From: Acidobacteriota bacterium
GTDB taxonomy: Bacteria > Acidobacteriota > Polarisedimenticolia > J045
Length of the DNA stretch: 64,000 bases
Assembly: GCA_030949985.1 (NCBI GenBank)
Contig: JAUZRX010000015.1
Location: 124,001 to 188,000, forward strand
Direction of reading: 5' to 3'
Part shown: positions 42,527-51,570 of the stretch, one piece after another
Numbering within the stretch: the first letter of the stretch is position 1
Layout: each line of letters begins with the position of its first letter
Translations under genes and position numbers: made by a program
The notes under the pieces: generated by a model
Databases searched by the model: none
What the model was told of the DNA's origin: nothing
Seen by the model: only the letters and a program-made list of their open reading frames with translations

Positions 42527-42569
42527 TCCGGTACGAGGGACCGAGACTCCAAGGTCCGTGCACCGGAAG
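42527..42569 (+). other. nested inverted-repeat structure upstream of comEC
   Basis: TTCCGGT (42527-42533) can pair with ACCGGAA (42563-42569). Inside it, GGACC (42539-42543) can pair with GGTCC (42554-42558). The result is a two-stem structure in the 149-base gap before comEC. No T-run follows. It could be a leader structure or transcription attenuator. Confidence 0.35.
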
Positions 42570-42655
42570 GAGCCCGCAGGAGGCCCCTACGGCCCTCGCT
42601 TCACGCGGAGTGTTCGGCGCTCCGGCGTTGCGGGAGCGGGAGGGCTGCGGCGGGG

Positions 42656-44883
42656 ATGGCCGTGCCGCCGGGCCACCGGTCCCACACTGCCGCCATGAGG
42701 CCGGGAGAGCGCAGGCTTGCGGCAGCCGCCGTGGCCGCCTGGGTGGGGGCCTGGTCGGGCTGTGCGCTGCCGGGTCGAGGTCCGGCCCTGGCCCTTTTGA
42801 TCGGGGCCGCCCTGGCGGCTGTGGGGAGGCGGCTTTCTTCCCGGCCGGAGATCTGGACGCCCCTGCTGGTGGCGCTGCTCTACGCGGCTCCGGCGGCGGC
42901 CCGCTGGACTCCCTGGGAGCCCCTGACGGCGGGCTGGCACGAGATCGAAGGGGTCGTGCTGGACCTGCGCGTCCTATCGGAGGGTCGGGAGATCGTGCTG
43001 GCCGCCGCCGACGGTACGTGGAGGCTGGAGGTCCCCCGCACGGGAATCGCCTGGCTCGACCGCTTCGACCCCCGGCTCCGTGAAGGAGGCCGGATCCGGG
43101 CCAGGGGGCGGTGGAGGGGCCGGGGAAGGCTGGTGGCGTCCTGCGCGAGTGCCGTGGAGGTGGCGTGCGAGGCGAACTGGAGCGGGTGGTTGAGGGGCGT
43201 CGCCACCCGCCTGCGCGGATCCTGGCTCAGCCGGGCGCGTCGACGACTGCCGGGGCAGGCTTCCCGGGGGGGAGCGCTGGTCTTCGCGCTGGTGACCGGA
43301 GATCGCAGCGCCCTGGATCCGGCCTTCCTCGCCCGGCTGCGTGCTTCGGGGCTGGCTCACCTGGCGGTGGTCTCAGGGATGCATGTGGGCCTGGTGGCGA
43401 CGGTGTTCGGTGCCGCCCTTTCGCGGATTCTGGGGCGCTGGAACCGCCGCCGGCAGGTGGCGGCCATGCTGCTGACGGGTCTACTCGTGCTCACCCTGCC
43501 TGCGACCGCGCCGGTGCACCGGGCGGCGGCCCTGCTGATGCTGGGCTGGCTGGCGGCCTTGCTGGGTCGAGCCAGTTCCGCGGCGGCGATGCTCTCCCTG
43601 GTCGTATTGCTGCTGTTGGCCGTCGACGGGGCACAGGCCGCGTCACTGTCTTTCCAACTCACCGTCGTGGCCTCCGCGGCCATCGTGCTGGCTTTCCGCC
43701 GAGCCGGTCACCGGCGCCTGCTCGTGGCGGCGGCGCCCTTTCTCGCCACGTGGCCTCTTCTGGTCACCCTCACCGGCAGGCTGTCGCCCTGGGGTATACC
43801 CGCCACCGCGGTGGCGGCGCCCGGGTTGCTGCCGGCGCTGATCGGGGGGTGGATCGCGGTGCTGGCCCCCGCGGGAGCGCTCGCCGAACTGGCCCGGGGC
43901 ATCGCCCAGGCCGGCGCGCTCTGGATCGACGGCGTGTGCCGGCTGGCAGCCGCCGCTCCCGGATCGGGGGCGCTGGCCGCCGGGGTCTCGCCCTGGTGGG
44001 CTCCTGCCTGCCTGCTGCTGCTGGGGCCGGCTCTGCTCAGTGAGCGGAGAGGGTGGTCGGCGGCCTGCTGGTGCGCTTGCCTGTTGTTGAGCGCCTGGCC
44101 GCTGCGCTCCCTGCTGCCGGCGCCTCCACCGACGGCCGGCGTGATGCTTGCGGACGTGGGGCAGGGCCAGGCGGTGCTCGTCGTGGGCCGCGGGGGATGC
44201 GTGCTGATCGACACCGGCAACCCACGGGAGGGTGGACGGGCGTTGCCCGGACTCCTGCGGGAGCGAGGCTGCTTCCGCCTCGCGGCGCTGATCGTCAGCC
44301 ATGCCGACAGGGACCATGTGGGCGCCGCTCCGGGACTGGTGCAGGCCCTGCGGCCGCAGTGGATCGGCTTGCCCGGGGGGGGGCTGGACGATCCCCGCTG
44401 GCGGCCCCTGGCGCATCGTGCGGCCGACCTGGGGATTCCCCTCGAGCCTCTTTCCCGGGGTCGCACGTTACGGGCCGGTGGCGTTCGGTTGGAAATCCTC
44501 TCGCCTCCTCCGGGCCTCCAAGGGGCGGGAAATGACCAGTCGCTGGCCGTCGTCGTGGCCGTGGGGCCGCGTCGGGTGCTGGTCACCGGAGACCTGGGAA
44601 TCGATCGGGAGCGACGCATGCCGGCGCCCGGGCCGCGGGCGCCGGTGGACCTGCTGGTCGCCGGTCACCACGGTTCCAGGGGCTCGACGGGGATCCGGCT
44701 GTTGCGGGCCTGGCGCCCGGTACTGGTGGGCATTTCCTGCGGCCGGGGCAACGTCCACGGGCACCCCCACCGTGAGGTGCTCGCCCGCCTGGCGGCGCTG
44801 GATCTGAGAGCTTGGATCACGGCGCGCCAGGGGACGCTGTGGTTGCCGTCAACCGGTGGTCGTACCGATGGGGTGGGGAATGA
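42656..44883 (+). CDS. comEC: ComEC/Rec2 family DNA uptake channel; in-frame stop missing at the expected end
   Basis: The protein has an N-terminal membrane segment, a ComEC-type soluble region, many membrane helices (about residues 200-460, with LAHLAVVSGMHVGLVA typical) and a C-terminal metallo-beta-lactamase-like domain (DVGQGQAVLVV, VSHADRDHVG and GHHGSRGS). It imports single-stranded DNA across the inner membrane in transformation. The homologous part ends near 44850, but this frame stays open to 47197, across genes on the other strand. I set the end at the TGA at 44881-44883 in the neighbouring frame; a shift of one base would be needed. A nine-G run is at 44375-44383. The start could be ATG 42656 or 42695. 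Confidence 0.8.
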
Positions 44884-45859
44884 AGCAGGCGACGAGCACG
44901 ACGAGAACGGTCACCGCCAGGGCCCAGCGCCAGGCGCCGAGGGGCCGGCCGTCGTCGGGCACCGGTGGGTGACGACGGCCGAAGAGCAGCACGACGAAGG
45001 CCCACACGGTCCACGCGGAGAACTGCTGGCGCAGCAGGCCGATCGTCAGCACCAGGGAAAGCAGCGCCAGGCCCGAGGCGAGAGAGAGCTTGCGATGCCA
45101 GCGGGGAAAGAGGGCGTAGAAGATGTGCCCCCCGTCGAACTGGCCGGCCGGGATGAGGTTCATCGCCGTGGCCAGCATGGCGAACCATCCGGCCACGAAA
45201 AGCGGGGAGATGAGAAGATCGGCGTCGGGGCCGACCTCCGGTCGCAGGGTGCGCGTGAGCAGGGTCGTCAGCAGGGAATCGCCGAAGTAGATCGACTCGG
45301 TGCCGGGGGGCAGGGGCGTGTGGGCAACCGCCTCGAGATCGAGCACACCCAGGGCGAGAATGGGCAGCATCACCGCGAAACCGGCCAGCGGACCGGCGAT
45401 GCCGATGTCGAACAGGGCACGTCGATGAGGGAAGGGAGACCGGATGCGAATCACGGCCCCGAAGGTGCCGATCGGAGGCGGGCCGGGAAGGAAGTAGGGC
45501 AGGGTGCAATCCACACCGTGGAAGCGGCAGGCCAGGTAGTGCCCCATCTCGTGGGCCAGGAAGAAAGCCAGGATCGCCATGGCGTAGGGCCAGGCCCGGC
45601 TCATGGTGGTGCCGATCCGGGTCAGGAAGCCGGTCAGTCCCACCTCGCGGAGCACGCCGACGAGGGTGCCGGGGTCGGCGAGAAGGCGATCGATGGCTTG
45701 AGCGGAAGAGGGGGCGAGAAAGATTCCGGCGATCAGAGTCGTGAAGACCGTGGCCGCCGCCAAGACCCATGGCAGCACCGGGGGACGCCGGCGGCGCCCG
45801 GGTGGCAGCCGGGGATGGAACGCGGGGAAGACCGGTTCGGGTCGGAGGGGCGCACTCAC
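44849..45859 (-). CDS. M50 family site-2 metalloprotease, second copy
   Basis: The 336-residue membrane protein has HEMGH in FFLAHEMGHYLACRFHG and FDGGH in MNLIPAGQFDGGHIFY, the zinc ligands of site-2 proteases. About six membrane helices are visible. A Pro/Arg-rich cytoplasmic N-terminus of about 28 residues precedes the first helix, and no PDZ domain is present, so it differs from RseP at 142-1491. This type resembles SREBP-site-2-like or sporulation-type proteases. It converges with comEC and its GTG start overlaps the HU-gene stop (GTGA). Confidence 0.9.
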   Translation of the reverse strand: MSAPLRPEPVFPAFHPRLPPGRRRRPPVLPWVLAAATVFTTLIAGIFLAPSSAQAIDRLLADPGTLVGVLREVGLTGFLTRIGTTMSRAWPYAMAILAFFLAHEMGHYLACRFHGVDCTLPYFLPGPPPIGTFGAVIRIRSPFPHRRALFDIGIAGPLAGFAVMLPILALGVLDLEAVAHTPLPPGTESIYFGDSLLTTLLTRTLRPEVGPDADLLISPLFVAGWFAMLATAMNLIPAGQFDGGHIFYALFPRWHRKLSLASGLALLSLVLTIGLLRQQFSAWTVWAFVVLLFGRRHPPVPDDGRPLGAWRWALAVTVLVVLVACFIPHPIGTTTG

Positions 45860-46128
45860 AGGTTGAGGTTGCGCAGGTCCTTGCCGGGTTTGAAGCGAAC
45901 CGTTCGTCCGGGGGGAATCTTCACTTCGAGTCCCGTGCGAGGATTCCGGCCGAAGCCGCGCTTCCGGGGCTTGACCTGGAAGACGCCGAAACCGCGGAAT
46001 TCGATCCTCTCGCCGGCGACCATGGCTTCCCGCAGGGCGTCAAAGAGAGCGTCGACGGCCTTGATGGCCTGGGATTTCCTGAGTTCAGCCACTTCCGCAA
46101 CGCGATTGACGAGATCTGCCTTGACCAT
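45856..46128 (-). CDS. HU/IHF family DNA-binding protein
   Basis: The 90-residue protein has the HU/IHF signature GFGVFQVKPRKRGFGRNPRTG and a C-terminal RFKPGKDLRNLN. It starts at ATG 46128 with GGAG upstream. It binds and bends DNA. A second paralog is encoded at 56783. It is divergent from der and co-directional with the M50 protease, whose start overlaps its stop. Subtype (HU alpha, IHF) is not decided. Confidence 0.92.
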   Translation of the reverse strand: MVKADLVNRVAEVAELRKSQAIKAVDALFDALREAMVAGERIEFRGFGVFQVKPRKRGFGRNPRTGLEVKIPPGRTVRFKPGKDLRNLNL

Positions 46129-46260
46129 CCGACGGCTCCTCGGCCCGGGAATGCTTCCACCGGGCAAAAGGCAGGGCGCTGTGCGACCACTGCCGCGCCG
46201 CAGTCTATACGAGAACCCACCCGCCTGCATGGGGGACTTCCACGGGCGCCGGAGCCATCC

Positions 46261-46277
46261 GGGGGTAGAATGCCCCC
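46261..46277 (+). promoter_or_regulatory. -10-like TAGAAT inside a GGGGG/CCCCC palindrome, upstream of der
   Basis: Five Gs (46261-46265) and five Cs (46273-46277) flank TAGAATG. The TAGAAT at 46266-46271 resembles a -10 element, 43 bases upstream of the der start. I see no -35 match, so this is a tentative promoter. Confidence 0.3.
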
Positions 46278-46313
46278 GCGCCGCCGCATCGCGGGGCCCC
46301 GGGGACCTGGAGC

Positions 46314-47690
46314 ATGGCCAAAAGGAAGACGCTGCCGCGGGTGGCCCTGGTGGGGCGACCCAACGTGGGAAAATCGAGCCTCTTCAACCGTCTGCTGGGC
46401 CGACGGGAGGCCATCGTCCACGACCGCCCCGGGGTGACCCGCGACCGCATCGAGCGGAGAGTCCGGATCGAGGGGCGGGAGGCGATCCTGCTGGACACGG
46501 GCGGGCTGGTGCCCAGTGCCGACGAGGACTTGCTCCAGGTGGTCACGCGCCAGGCCCTTTTCGCCGCCCGGGAAGCTACGGTACTGGTCTTCGTCATCGA
46601 CGGCAGGTCCGGGGTGACCCCGCTGGACGAGTCCGTCGCCGCCCTGTTGCGGGAGGCGGATGTTCCGGTGGTCGTGGCGGTGAACAAAATCGACGTGCCG
46701 GCGCTGGTGGATCACTCCAACGAGGCCTGGCGCCTGGGGCTTGGCGAGCCGATCCCGGTTTCCGCCGAACACAACCTGGGCTTCGACGAGTTCCTCTCAC
46801 GGGTGGCGGCCCATCTGCCGGAAACCGAGGAGGAAACCGAACCGGACGATCCCCACCGCCTGCCGGACCCGGAAGACGAGTTGCTGCTGGCGGTGGTGGG
46901 GCGACCCAACGTGGGCAAATCATCGCTGGTCAATCGTCTGGCGGGAGAGGAACGGGTTACCGTCAGTCCCCTGCCCGGTACGACCCGGGACGCGGTGGAC
47001 GTGGCGCTGATCCGGGATGGACGGCGTTTTCGACTGGTGGATACGGCCGGGCTGCGCAAGCGCAGCCGGGTCGCCGAGCGCGACGAGGCCATCGGCATCC
47101 TCTTCACCCGTCGACGACTCGAACGCAGCCATCTGGCGGTGCTGGTGCTCGACGCGGTGATGGGACCCACGTCCCAGGACGTGGCGATCGCCGGTGAAAT
47201 CGCCAAGGCCCGCCGGCCCCTGATCCTGGTGCTCAACAAGTGGGATCGGATCGAAGATCCCGAAGCGGCGGTCGAGCGGATCGACGATGCTCTCGAGACC
47301 CGGCTGGGGTTCGTGCGCTACGCTCCACGCCTGACGGTCTCGGCCCTCACCGGGCAGCGGGTCTTCAAGGTGCTCGACACGGCCCTCGACGTGGCCCGCG
47401 CCGCCGGGCGCCGACTCAAGACCTCGGAGCTCAACCGCTTTCTCGACCGGGTGGTCCGGCGCCACACGGCCGAGGGGGGCAGCGCCCCCAAGATGCTCTA
47501 CATCACCCAGACGGGGGTCCTGCCCCCCCGCTTCATCATTTTTCACCGGGAGCGGGCCCAGATGACGCCCCAACTCCGCCGTTTTCTGGAAAACCGGCTC
47601 CGGGAGGCGTTCGATCTGGGACCCACGCCTGTCGTGATCGACTTCAAGCCGGCTCCCCGGCGGCGCTCCGCGGATGGGCGCGGCGAGTGA
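46314..47690 (+). CDS. der: GTPase Der (EngA)
   Basis: Der is an essential 50S subunit assembly GTPase. The 458-residue protein has two GTPase domains: G1 motifs VGRPNVGKSSLFNRL near residue 12 and VGRPNVGKSSLVNRL near residue 197. It has NKID and NKWD nucleotide motifs and a C-terminal KH-like domain (MLYITQTGVLPPRFIIFHRE). The linker between the G domains is very acidic (ETEEETEPDDPH). The long open frame of comEC overlaps this gene in another frame; Der is the one with family matches. Confidence 0.97.
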   Translation: MAKRKTLPRVALVGRPNVGKSSLFNRLLGRREAIVHDRPGVTRDRIERRVRIEGREAILLDTGGLVPSADEDLLQVVTRQALFAAREATVLVFVIDGRSGVTPLDESVAALLREADVPVVVAVNKIDVPALVDHSNEAWRLGLGEPIPVSAEHNLGFDEFLSRVAAHLPETEEETEPDDPHRLPDPEDELLLAVVGRPNVGKSSLVNRLAGEERVTVSPLPGTTRDAVDVALIRDGRRFRLVDTAGLRKRSRVAERDEAIGILFTRRRLERSHLAVLVLDAVMGPTSQDVAIAGEIAKARRPLILVLNKWDRIEDPEAAVERIDDALETRLGFVRYAPRLTVSALTGQRVFKVLDTALDVARAAGRRLKTSELNRFLDRVVRRHTAEGGSAPKMLYITQTGVLPPRFIIFHRERAQMTPQLRRFLENRLREAFDLGPTPVVIDFKPAPRRRSADGRGE

Positions 47691-47716
47691 CGAAACGCTG
47701 GGGGCAGGAAAGTCTT

Positions 47717-47746
47717 TTGACATGCGGCTTGCCCACGCCCTATCTT
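47717..47746 (+). promoter_or_regulatory. promoter of the mglA-like gene
   Basis: A perfect TTGACA (47717-47722) and TATCTT (47741-47746) are 18 bases apart. The predicted start is near 47753 and the ATG is at 47821, giving a leader of about 68 bases. Confidence 0.6.
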
Positions 47747-47820
47747 TCCCGGGAATACGCACCGGAGGGGTGCGTCCGGCTGGCGGCCTGACGAGCGGCG
47801 GGTCGCCGGGGAGAAACTTC

Positions 47821-49182
47821 ATGGTCGTCTTCAATTACTCGACGCGAGAATTGACCACCAAGATCGTCTACTACGGCCCGGGACTCTGCGGCAAGACGAC
47901 AAACCTCCAGTTCATCTACGACAACATGCCTGCCGGGGTCCGCGGGAAAATGCTCTCCCTGGCGACCAAGTCCGACCGGACTCTCTTCTTCGATTTCCTG
48001 CCGATCGATCTCGGCGAGATCCAGGGGATGAAGACCAAGGTCCAGCTCTACACCGTGCCGGGCCAGGTCTTCTACAACGAGACCCGCCGCCTGGTGCTCA
48101 AAGGCGCCGATGGGGTGGTTTTCGTGGCGGACAGCCAGGAGACCATGCTCGATGCGAACCTGGATTCCTTCCGCAATCTCGAGGAGAACTTGAGGGGGCA
48201 CGGACTGGAGCTTTCCCAGGTTCCTCACGTTTTGCAGTACAACAAGCAGGATTTGCCCAACGCCCTTTCCGTCGAGCAGCTCAACGAGAAGCTGAACAAG
48301 TACAACGTGCCTTTCTACGAAGCCGTGGCGACCACGGGGGTGGGGGTCCAGGAGACCCTGCGGCACATCACGAAGCTGGTGCTGCTGCATCTCAACGAGC
48401 GCTACTCCGGCCAGCAGGCGGGACTCTCCGCACCACCCTCCATCGAGGCGCCGGCCGCGGCGGCTTCCGCTCCTCCGGTGGCCACCCCGGTCGCCGGCGA
48501 TCCTCTGCCGCCCACGGCGACGCCTCAGGCCCCCCCCGCCGCCCCGGTCACGGTTCCTCCCGCGGGGGCCCAGACCCTCGTCGACACTCCCGCGGCCGAG
48601 GTCGCTCCCGCCGCGGAGGCACCGAGTTTCGAGTTCGACGACGCCTTTGCCGGGGCCGCTCCGGCGGCCGCGTCCCCGACGCCGCCTCCCCCGTCGCAGG
48701 ACGTCGCTTCGGGCACCGAGCCTGCCCCCACCGCTCAGCCGGCACCCGCCCCCTCGGCCCCCGTGGCGCCGGCCGCGCCTCCGAGTGCGCCGCCTCCGAG
48801 TGCGCCGCCGTTGGGTGACATTTTCGGAGTCGAGCCGCAACTCGCGGTGACTCCCGGGCCCGCCACCGACGACGAGGTTTTCTCCGTGCCGGCTCCCCCT
48901 GCGGCGAGTGCCGGCGGAGCGACGATCAAGATCGACCGGCGGGATCTGAACCTGCCGCCGGCGGATCCGCCCGCGGCTTCGACGGCGGTGGCCGCCGTGC
49001 CCACGGCCACGGCGACCGCCGTGGAGGTGGAGCCCGAAGATCCCCTGTTCCAGGAGCCGGCCCTGGAAGCCACCCGGCTCGTGGTGGGGCAGCCCCAGGA
49101 GATTCTCATTCCGCTCGAGGTGGCCACTTCGGAAGGGGTGCGACGCTATCGCCTGACCTTGACTCTCGACCTGGGTGAGTGA
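47821..49182 (+). CDS. mglA: MglA-type Ras-like GTPase with long Pro/Ala-rich C-terminal extension
   Basis: Residues 1-198 are an MglA-family GTPase: P-loop GPGLCGKT at 19-26, the MglA-type switch with Thr78 in YTVPGQ where other small GTPases have Asp, VFYNETRRLVLKGADGVVFVADSQ, and NKQD at 141-144. M. xanthus MglA stops at about 195 residues. Here roughly 200 residues of Pro/Ala-rich linker follow, then a C-terminal block (GQPQEILIPLEVATSEG) with beta character. MglA sets cell polarity and controls type IV pili or gliding. No MglB (roadblock) gene is adjacent, so its activator is unknown. RBS GGGGAGAAACTTC is good. Confidence 0.88.
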   Translation: MVVFNYSTRELTTKIVYYGPGLCGKTTNLQFIYDNMPAGVRGKMLSLATKSDRTLFFDFLPIDLGEIQGMKTKVQLYTVPGQVFYNETRRLVLKGADGVVFVADSQETMLDANLDSFRNLEENLRGHGLELSQVPHVLQYNKQDLPNALSVEQLNEKLNKYNVPFYEAVATTGVGVQETLRHITKLVLLHLNERYSGQQAGLSAPPSIEAPAAAASAPPVATPVAGDPLPPTATPQAPPAAPVTVPPAGAQTLVDTPAAEVAPAAEAPSFEFDDAFAGAAPAAASPTPPPPSQDVASGTEPAPTAQPAPAPSAPVAPAAPPSAPPPSAPPLGDIFGVEPQLAVTPGPATDDEVFSVPAPPAASAGGATIKIDRRDLNLPPADPPAASTAVAAVPTATATAVEVEPEDPLFQEPALEATRLVVGQPQEILIPLEVATSEGVRRYRLTLTLDLGE

Positions 49183-49203
49183 GCTGGAACGGGAGACCTC
49201 AAG

Positions 49204-49782
49204 GTGAGTACGACAGCGGTCAAGACCCGGAGATTTCTCGCAGTGCCGAAGGGCAGCTATCCCGAGCCCTTGAGGGTGCAGGTGCAGGCCTGCGACCCCT
49301 CGCCGCTTTCCGCACCTCCCGCGGAGGAGGCCCTGTCGCCGCCGGCCGACGAGCCGGCGCTGCCTGTCGCCTCGCCGCCGGTGTCTCCGGAGGCGGCGCC
49401 ACCGGCGGAGATCGCCGTTCCGGAGGCCGGGCCGGCCCTGCCCGAAGCGCCGCCGGTTCTGGCTCCCGACCCGCCCCCCGCCGCCGACCCCGCACCGCAG
49501 ATGGCGGCCGAAGAGGTTCGCCCGGGGGCGGCCCGGGGGCGTATTCTCGTCGGTGGTATGGCGGGGGCCTTGTTCGGCCTTGCGGCAGGTGGAATGCTGC
49601 TGGCGCTCTCGGGCGGGGCCGATGGACTGGAGGCGTTATCCCAACCGTTGGAACTCTGGAACGCGGTCGAGGATCCCCTGGTCAAGGCCAGCGCCCTGCT
49701 GGTCGCGGTGGGCTTCATCCTGCTGGGTGCGGGGTTGGCCGGCCGTCGGCGCGGCGAGCACGCTGCCCGAGCCGAGCGCTGA
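49204..49782 (+). CDS. hypothetical Pro/Ala-rich membrane protein, 192 aa
   Basis: The GTG start is 22 bases after mglA with GGGAGACCTCAAG before it. The first 35 residues are basic (TTAVKTRRFLAVPKGSYPEPLRVQVQA), then about 75 residues of Pro/Ala/Glu-rich sequence, then two predicted membrane helices (ILVGGMAGALFGLAAGGMLL and LLVAVGFILLGAGLAG) with a short loop between. The N-terminus thus probably faces the cytoplasm. I recognise no family. Position after mglA suggests a shared process. Its stop shares bases with the CTG start of the next gene. Confidence 0.7.
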   Translation: MSTTAVKTRRFLAVPKGSYPEPLRVQVQACDPSPLSAPPAEEALSPPADEPALPVASPPVSPEAAPPAEIAVPEAGPALPEAPPVLAPDPPPAADPAPQMAAEEVRPGAARGRILVGGMAGALFGLAAGGMLLALSGGADGLEALSQPLELWNAVEDPLVKASALLVAVGFILLGAGLAGRRRGEHAARAER

Positions 49783-50729
49783 TCGCCGTCCTGCTGGCTC
49801 TTGTCGTCCCGGCTCCCGCGGTCCATGCCGCCCGCCCCAGGGTCGAGCATGCCCGCGTTAGGGACGGCATCGATCTCAACAGCCGCATGTCCCGGGGCGA
49901 GACCATCGTCCTGGCCCGTGTCCTCAAGGTGCCGGGCAAGGCCTGGCTCGAAGTCATCGAACGTCTGCGTGGTCCCGAGGACCTGCCGGCCGAGTTGCGC
50001 GTCGCTTTCCGGGGAGCCAACCGCATGCGCGAGCCGGGCACCCCGGCATTCGAAGTCCACGAGGGAGAGCAGGCCTTTTTCATCCTCGAGCCATGGCTCG
50101 ACTCCCACGGGGAGCGCCCGGCGCTGGATCTCTACCGGCCGGCTTTCGGTTACCGCTCGCGGATACCGCTGCCGGCCGAGGGTCGCCAGGCCCTGCTGGA
50201 AGCGGTGCGGGCGCTGGTGCGGTACCAGGACGACGCCGACCGCGTCGCCGCCGAGGGCCGTCTCGTACATTGGCTCGAGGGCTCCAACCCGCTGCTGGTG
50301 GACATCGCCCTCGAACAGGCGGCACGTTTCGGACTGGCCGACCACCGCTGGGTCCCCGGGCTCCTGCGGCGCAGCCGCGATGCCGATCCTCGGCGCCGCG
50401 AACTGGCGGCCACGGCCATGGGGTTGAGCCTCCTGCGGGGACGGCTGCATCGGCCGGCTCATCACCGCGGGGCCGGCGGGGACAGTGCCCTGGCCGCCCA
50501 GTGCCATCAAGCCCTGGTGCGGCTGGCGCGAAGCGATCCCCGGCCCGAGGTGCGTCGCACGGCGGTGCGTCAGCTGGTGGACAGCGTGTTCGATGTGGAT
50601 GCGGTGCTCGCCGCGATCGCCCGTGAAGATGAGGACCAGGCGGTGCGTCTCGAGGCTGCGACCGCGATTCACCGCAGGCGTTCGAAAGGTGGGGGAGAAA
50701 ACCACCGGGGTTCGCCGTTCGGGGGCTGA
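49779..50729 (+). CDS. exported HEAT-like repeat protein, probable CTG start
   Basis: The frame has a signal peptide (LIAVLLALVVPAPAVHA) but no ATG, GTG or TTG ahead of it; the nearest is CTG at 49779, overlapping the previous stop as CTGA. The first in-frame ATG (about 49887) would remove the signal peptide. The 316-residue protein has an N-terminal region (IVLARVLKVPGKAWLEVIE and AFRGANRMREPGT), then helical repeats (LVRLARSDPRPEVRRTAVRQL) like HEAT. It probably resides in the periplasm. No family recognised. It is convergent with nothing and sits inside a run of mglA-linked genes. Confidence 0.62.
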   Translation: MIAVLLALVVPAPAVHAARPRVEHARVRDGIDLNSRMSRGETIVLARVLKVPGKAWLEVIERLRGPEDLPAELRVAFRGANRMREPGTPAFEVHEGEQAFFILEPWLDSHGERPALDLYRPAFGYRSRIPLPAEGRQALLEAVRALVRYQDDADRVAAEGRLVHWLEGSNPLLVDIALEQAARFGLADHRWVPGLLRRSRDADPRRRELAATAMGLSLLRGRLHRPAHHRGAGGDSALAAQCHQALVRLARSDPRPEVRRTAVRQLVDSVFDVDAVLAAIAREDEDQAVRLEAATAIHRRRSKGGGENHRGSPFGG

Positions 50730-50826
50730 TGTTGACCCCGGCCGGGGCCGCTCCATATATTCGCAGGGAAACTCGGCTCCGCGCCTGTTGCACCGCGGCG
50801 GGGTGTGGGCCGCATTGCGAGAGCGC

Positions 50827-51558
50827 ATGGCATCCGACGTCTTCAGATCCCTGACGGTGTCCTACAAGGCCGGTGAGCGTATCGTCGCCGCCGGCGAGAG
50901 AGGGGGCTGCCTGTTCGTCGTCAACGCGGGCAGCGTGCGGTTGCGCGAGCCCGGGGCGGGGGAGGGCCACCCTTCGAGACTGCTCGGGAAGGGGGATTTC
51001 TTCGGGGAGTCGGCGCTCCTCGAAGGGCAGCCCTACGGGGTGAACGCCGAGGCGGAGACCGACTGCGAGGTCGTCGAACTCGGACCGTCGGTCTTTCAGC
51101 GCCTGCTCGAGGCCAACCCGGAATTCGCGGTGAGGATGATGCGCAAGATGGCAGCCGCCCGGCGCGAGTTCGGCAGGCCGGCGCCCGACGCTCCCGCGGC
51201 GAAGGAAGCCGGAACCGTGGCGCCGGCTTCCTCGGCGACCGGTCGGCTGGTGCTCGATGGCGGAGGCGCGATCTTCCCCCTGCAGGGCGAGCAGGTTCTC
51301 GTCGGTCGCTACGATCCGGTGACCGAGATCCAGCCGGAAATCGACCTGACGGGAGTCGATACCCATCGCTCGGTTTCCCGGCGCCATTCGCGGCTGACCC
51401 GTTCGTCCGAGGGCTGGATGGTGGCCGAGGAGGTGGGTGCGCTCAACGGAACTTTCGTCAACGGCGTGCGGCTGGCTCCCGGGCAACAGGTTCTGCTCCG
51501 CGATGGGGACGTGGTTTCCTTCGGCATGGTCCGGGTCGTCTATCGCGAAGCGGAGTAG
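50827..51558 (+). CDS. cyclic nucleotide-binding domain and FHA domain protein
   Basis: The 243-residue protein has a CNB/CRP-like domain at residues 1-110 (YKAGERIVAAGERGG, LFVVNAGSVRLREPG and KGDFFGESALLEGQPYG). After a short Ala/Pro linker, an FHA domain follows at about 138-240 (VLVGRYDPVTEIQPEIDL, SVSRRHSRLTRSSEG and LNGTFVNGVRLAPGQ). It likely binds a nucleotide or small ligand and, through FHA, a phosphothreonine on a partner. There is no DNA-binding domain. The start may alternatively be GTG 50803. Signalling by Ser/Thr kinases is implied, but no kinase is in the window. Confidence 0.85.
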   Translation: MASDVFRSLTVSYKAGERIVAAGERGGCLFVVNAGSVRLREPGAGEGHPSRLLGKGDFFGESALLEGQPYGVNAEAETDCEVVELGPSVFQRLLEANPEFAVRMMRKMAAARREFGRPAPDAPAAKEAGTVAPASSATGRLVLDGGGAIFPLQGEQVLVGRYDPVTEIQPEIDLTGVDTHRSVSRRHSRLTRSSEGWMVAEEVGALNGTFVNGVRLAPGQQVLLRDGDVVSFGMVRVVYREAE

Positions 51559-51570
51559 ACTCACGGGGAG

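Noticed and set aside
44884-47197. Long extension of the comEC frame
   Set aside because: It lies in antisense or out of frame over M50, HU and der, which have clear family matches. It reads as low-complexity shadow sequence.
49179-49778. N-terminal part of a long open frame leading into the HEAT-like gene
   Set aside because: It overlaps the 49204-49782 gene in another frame and has Arg/Gly-rich shadow composition. The real protein begins with the signal peptide at 49779.
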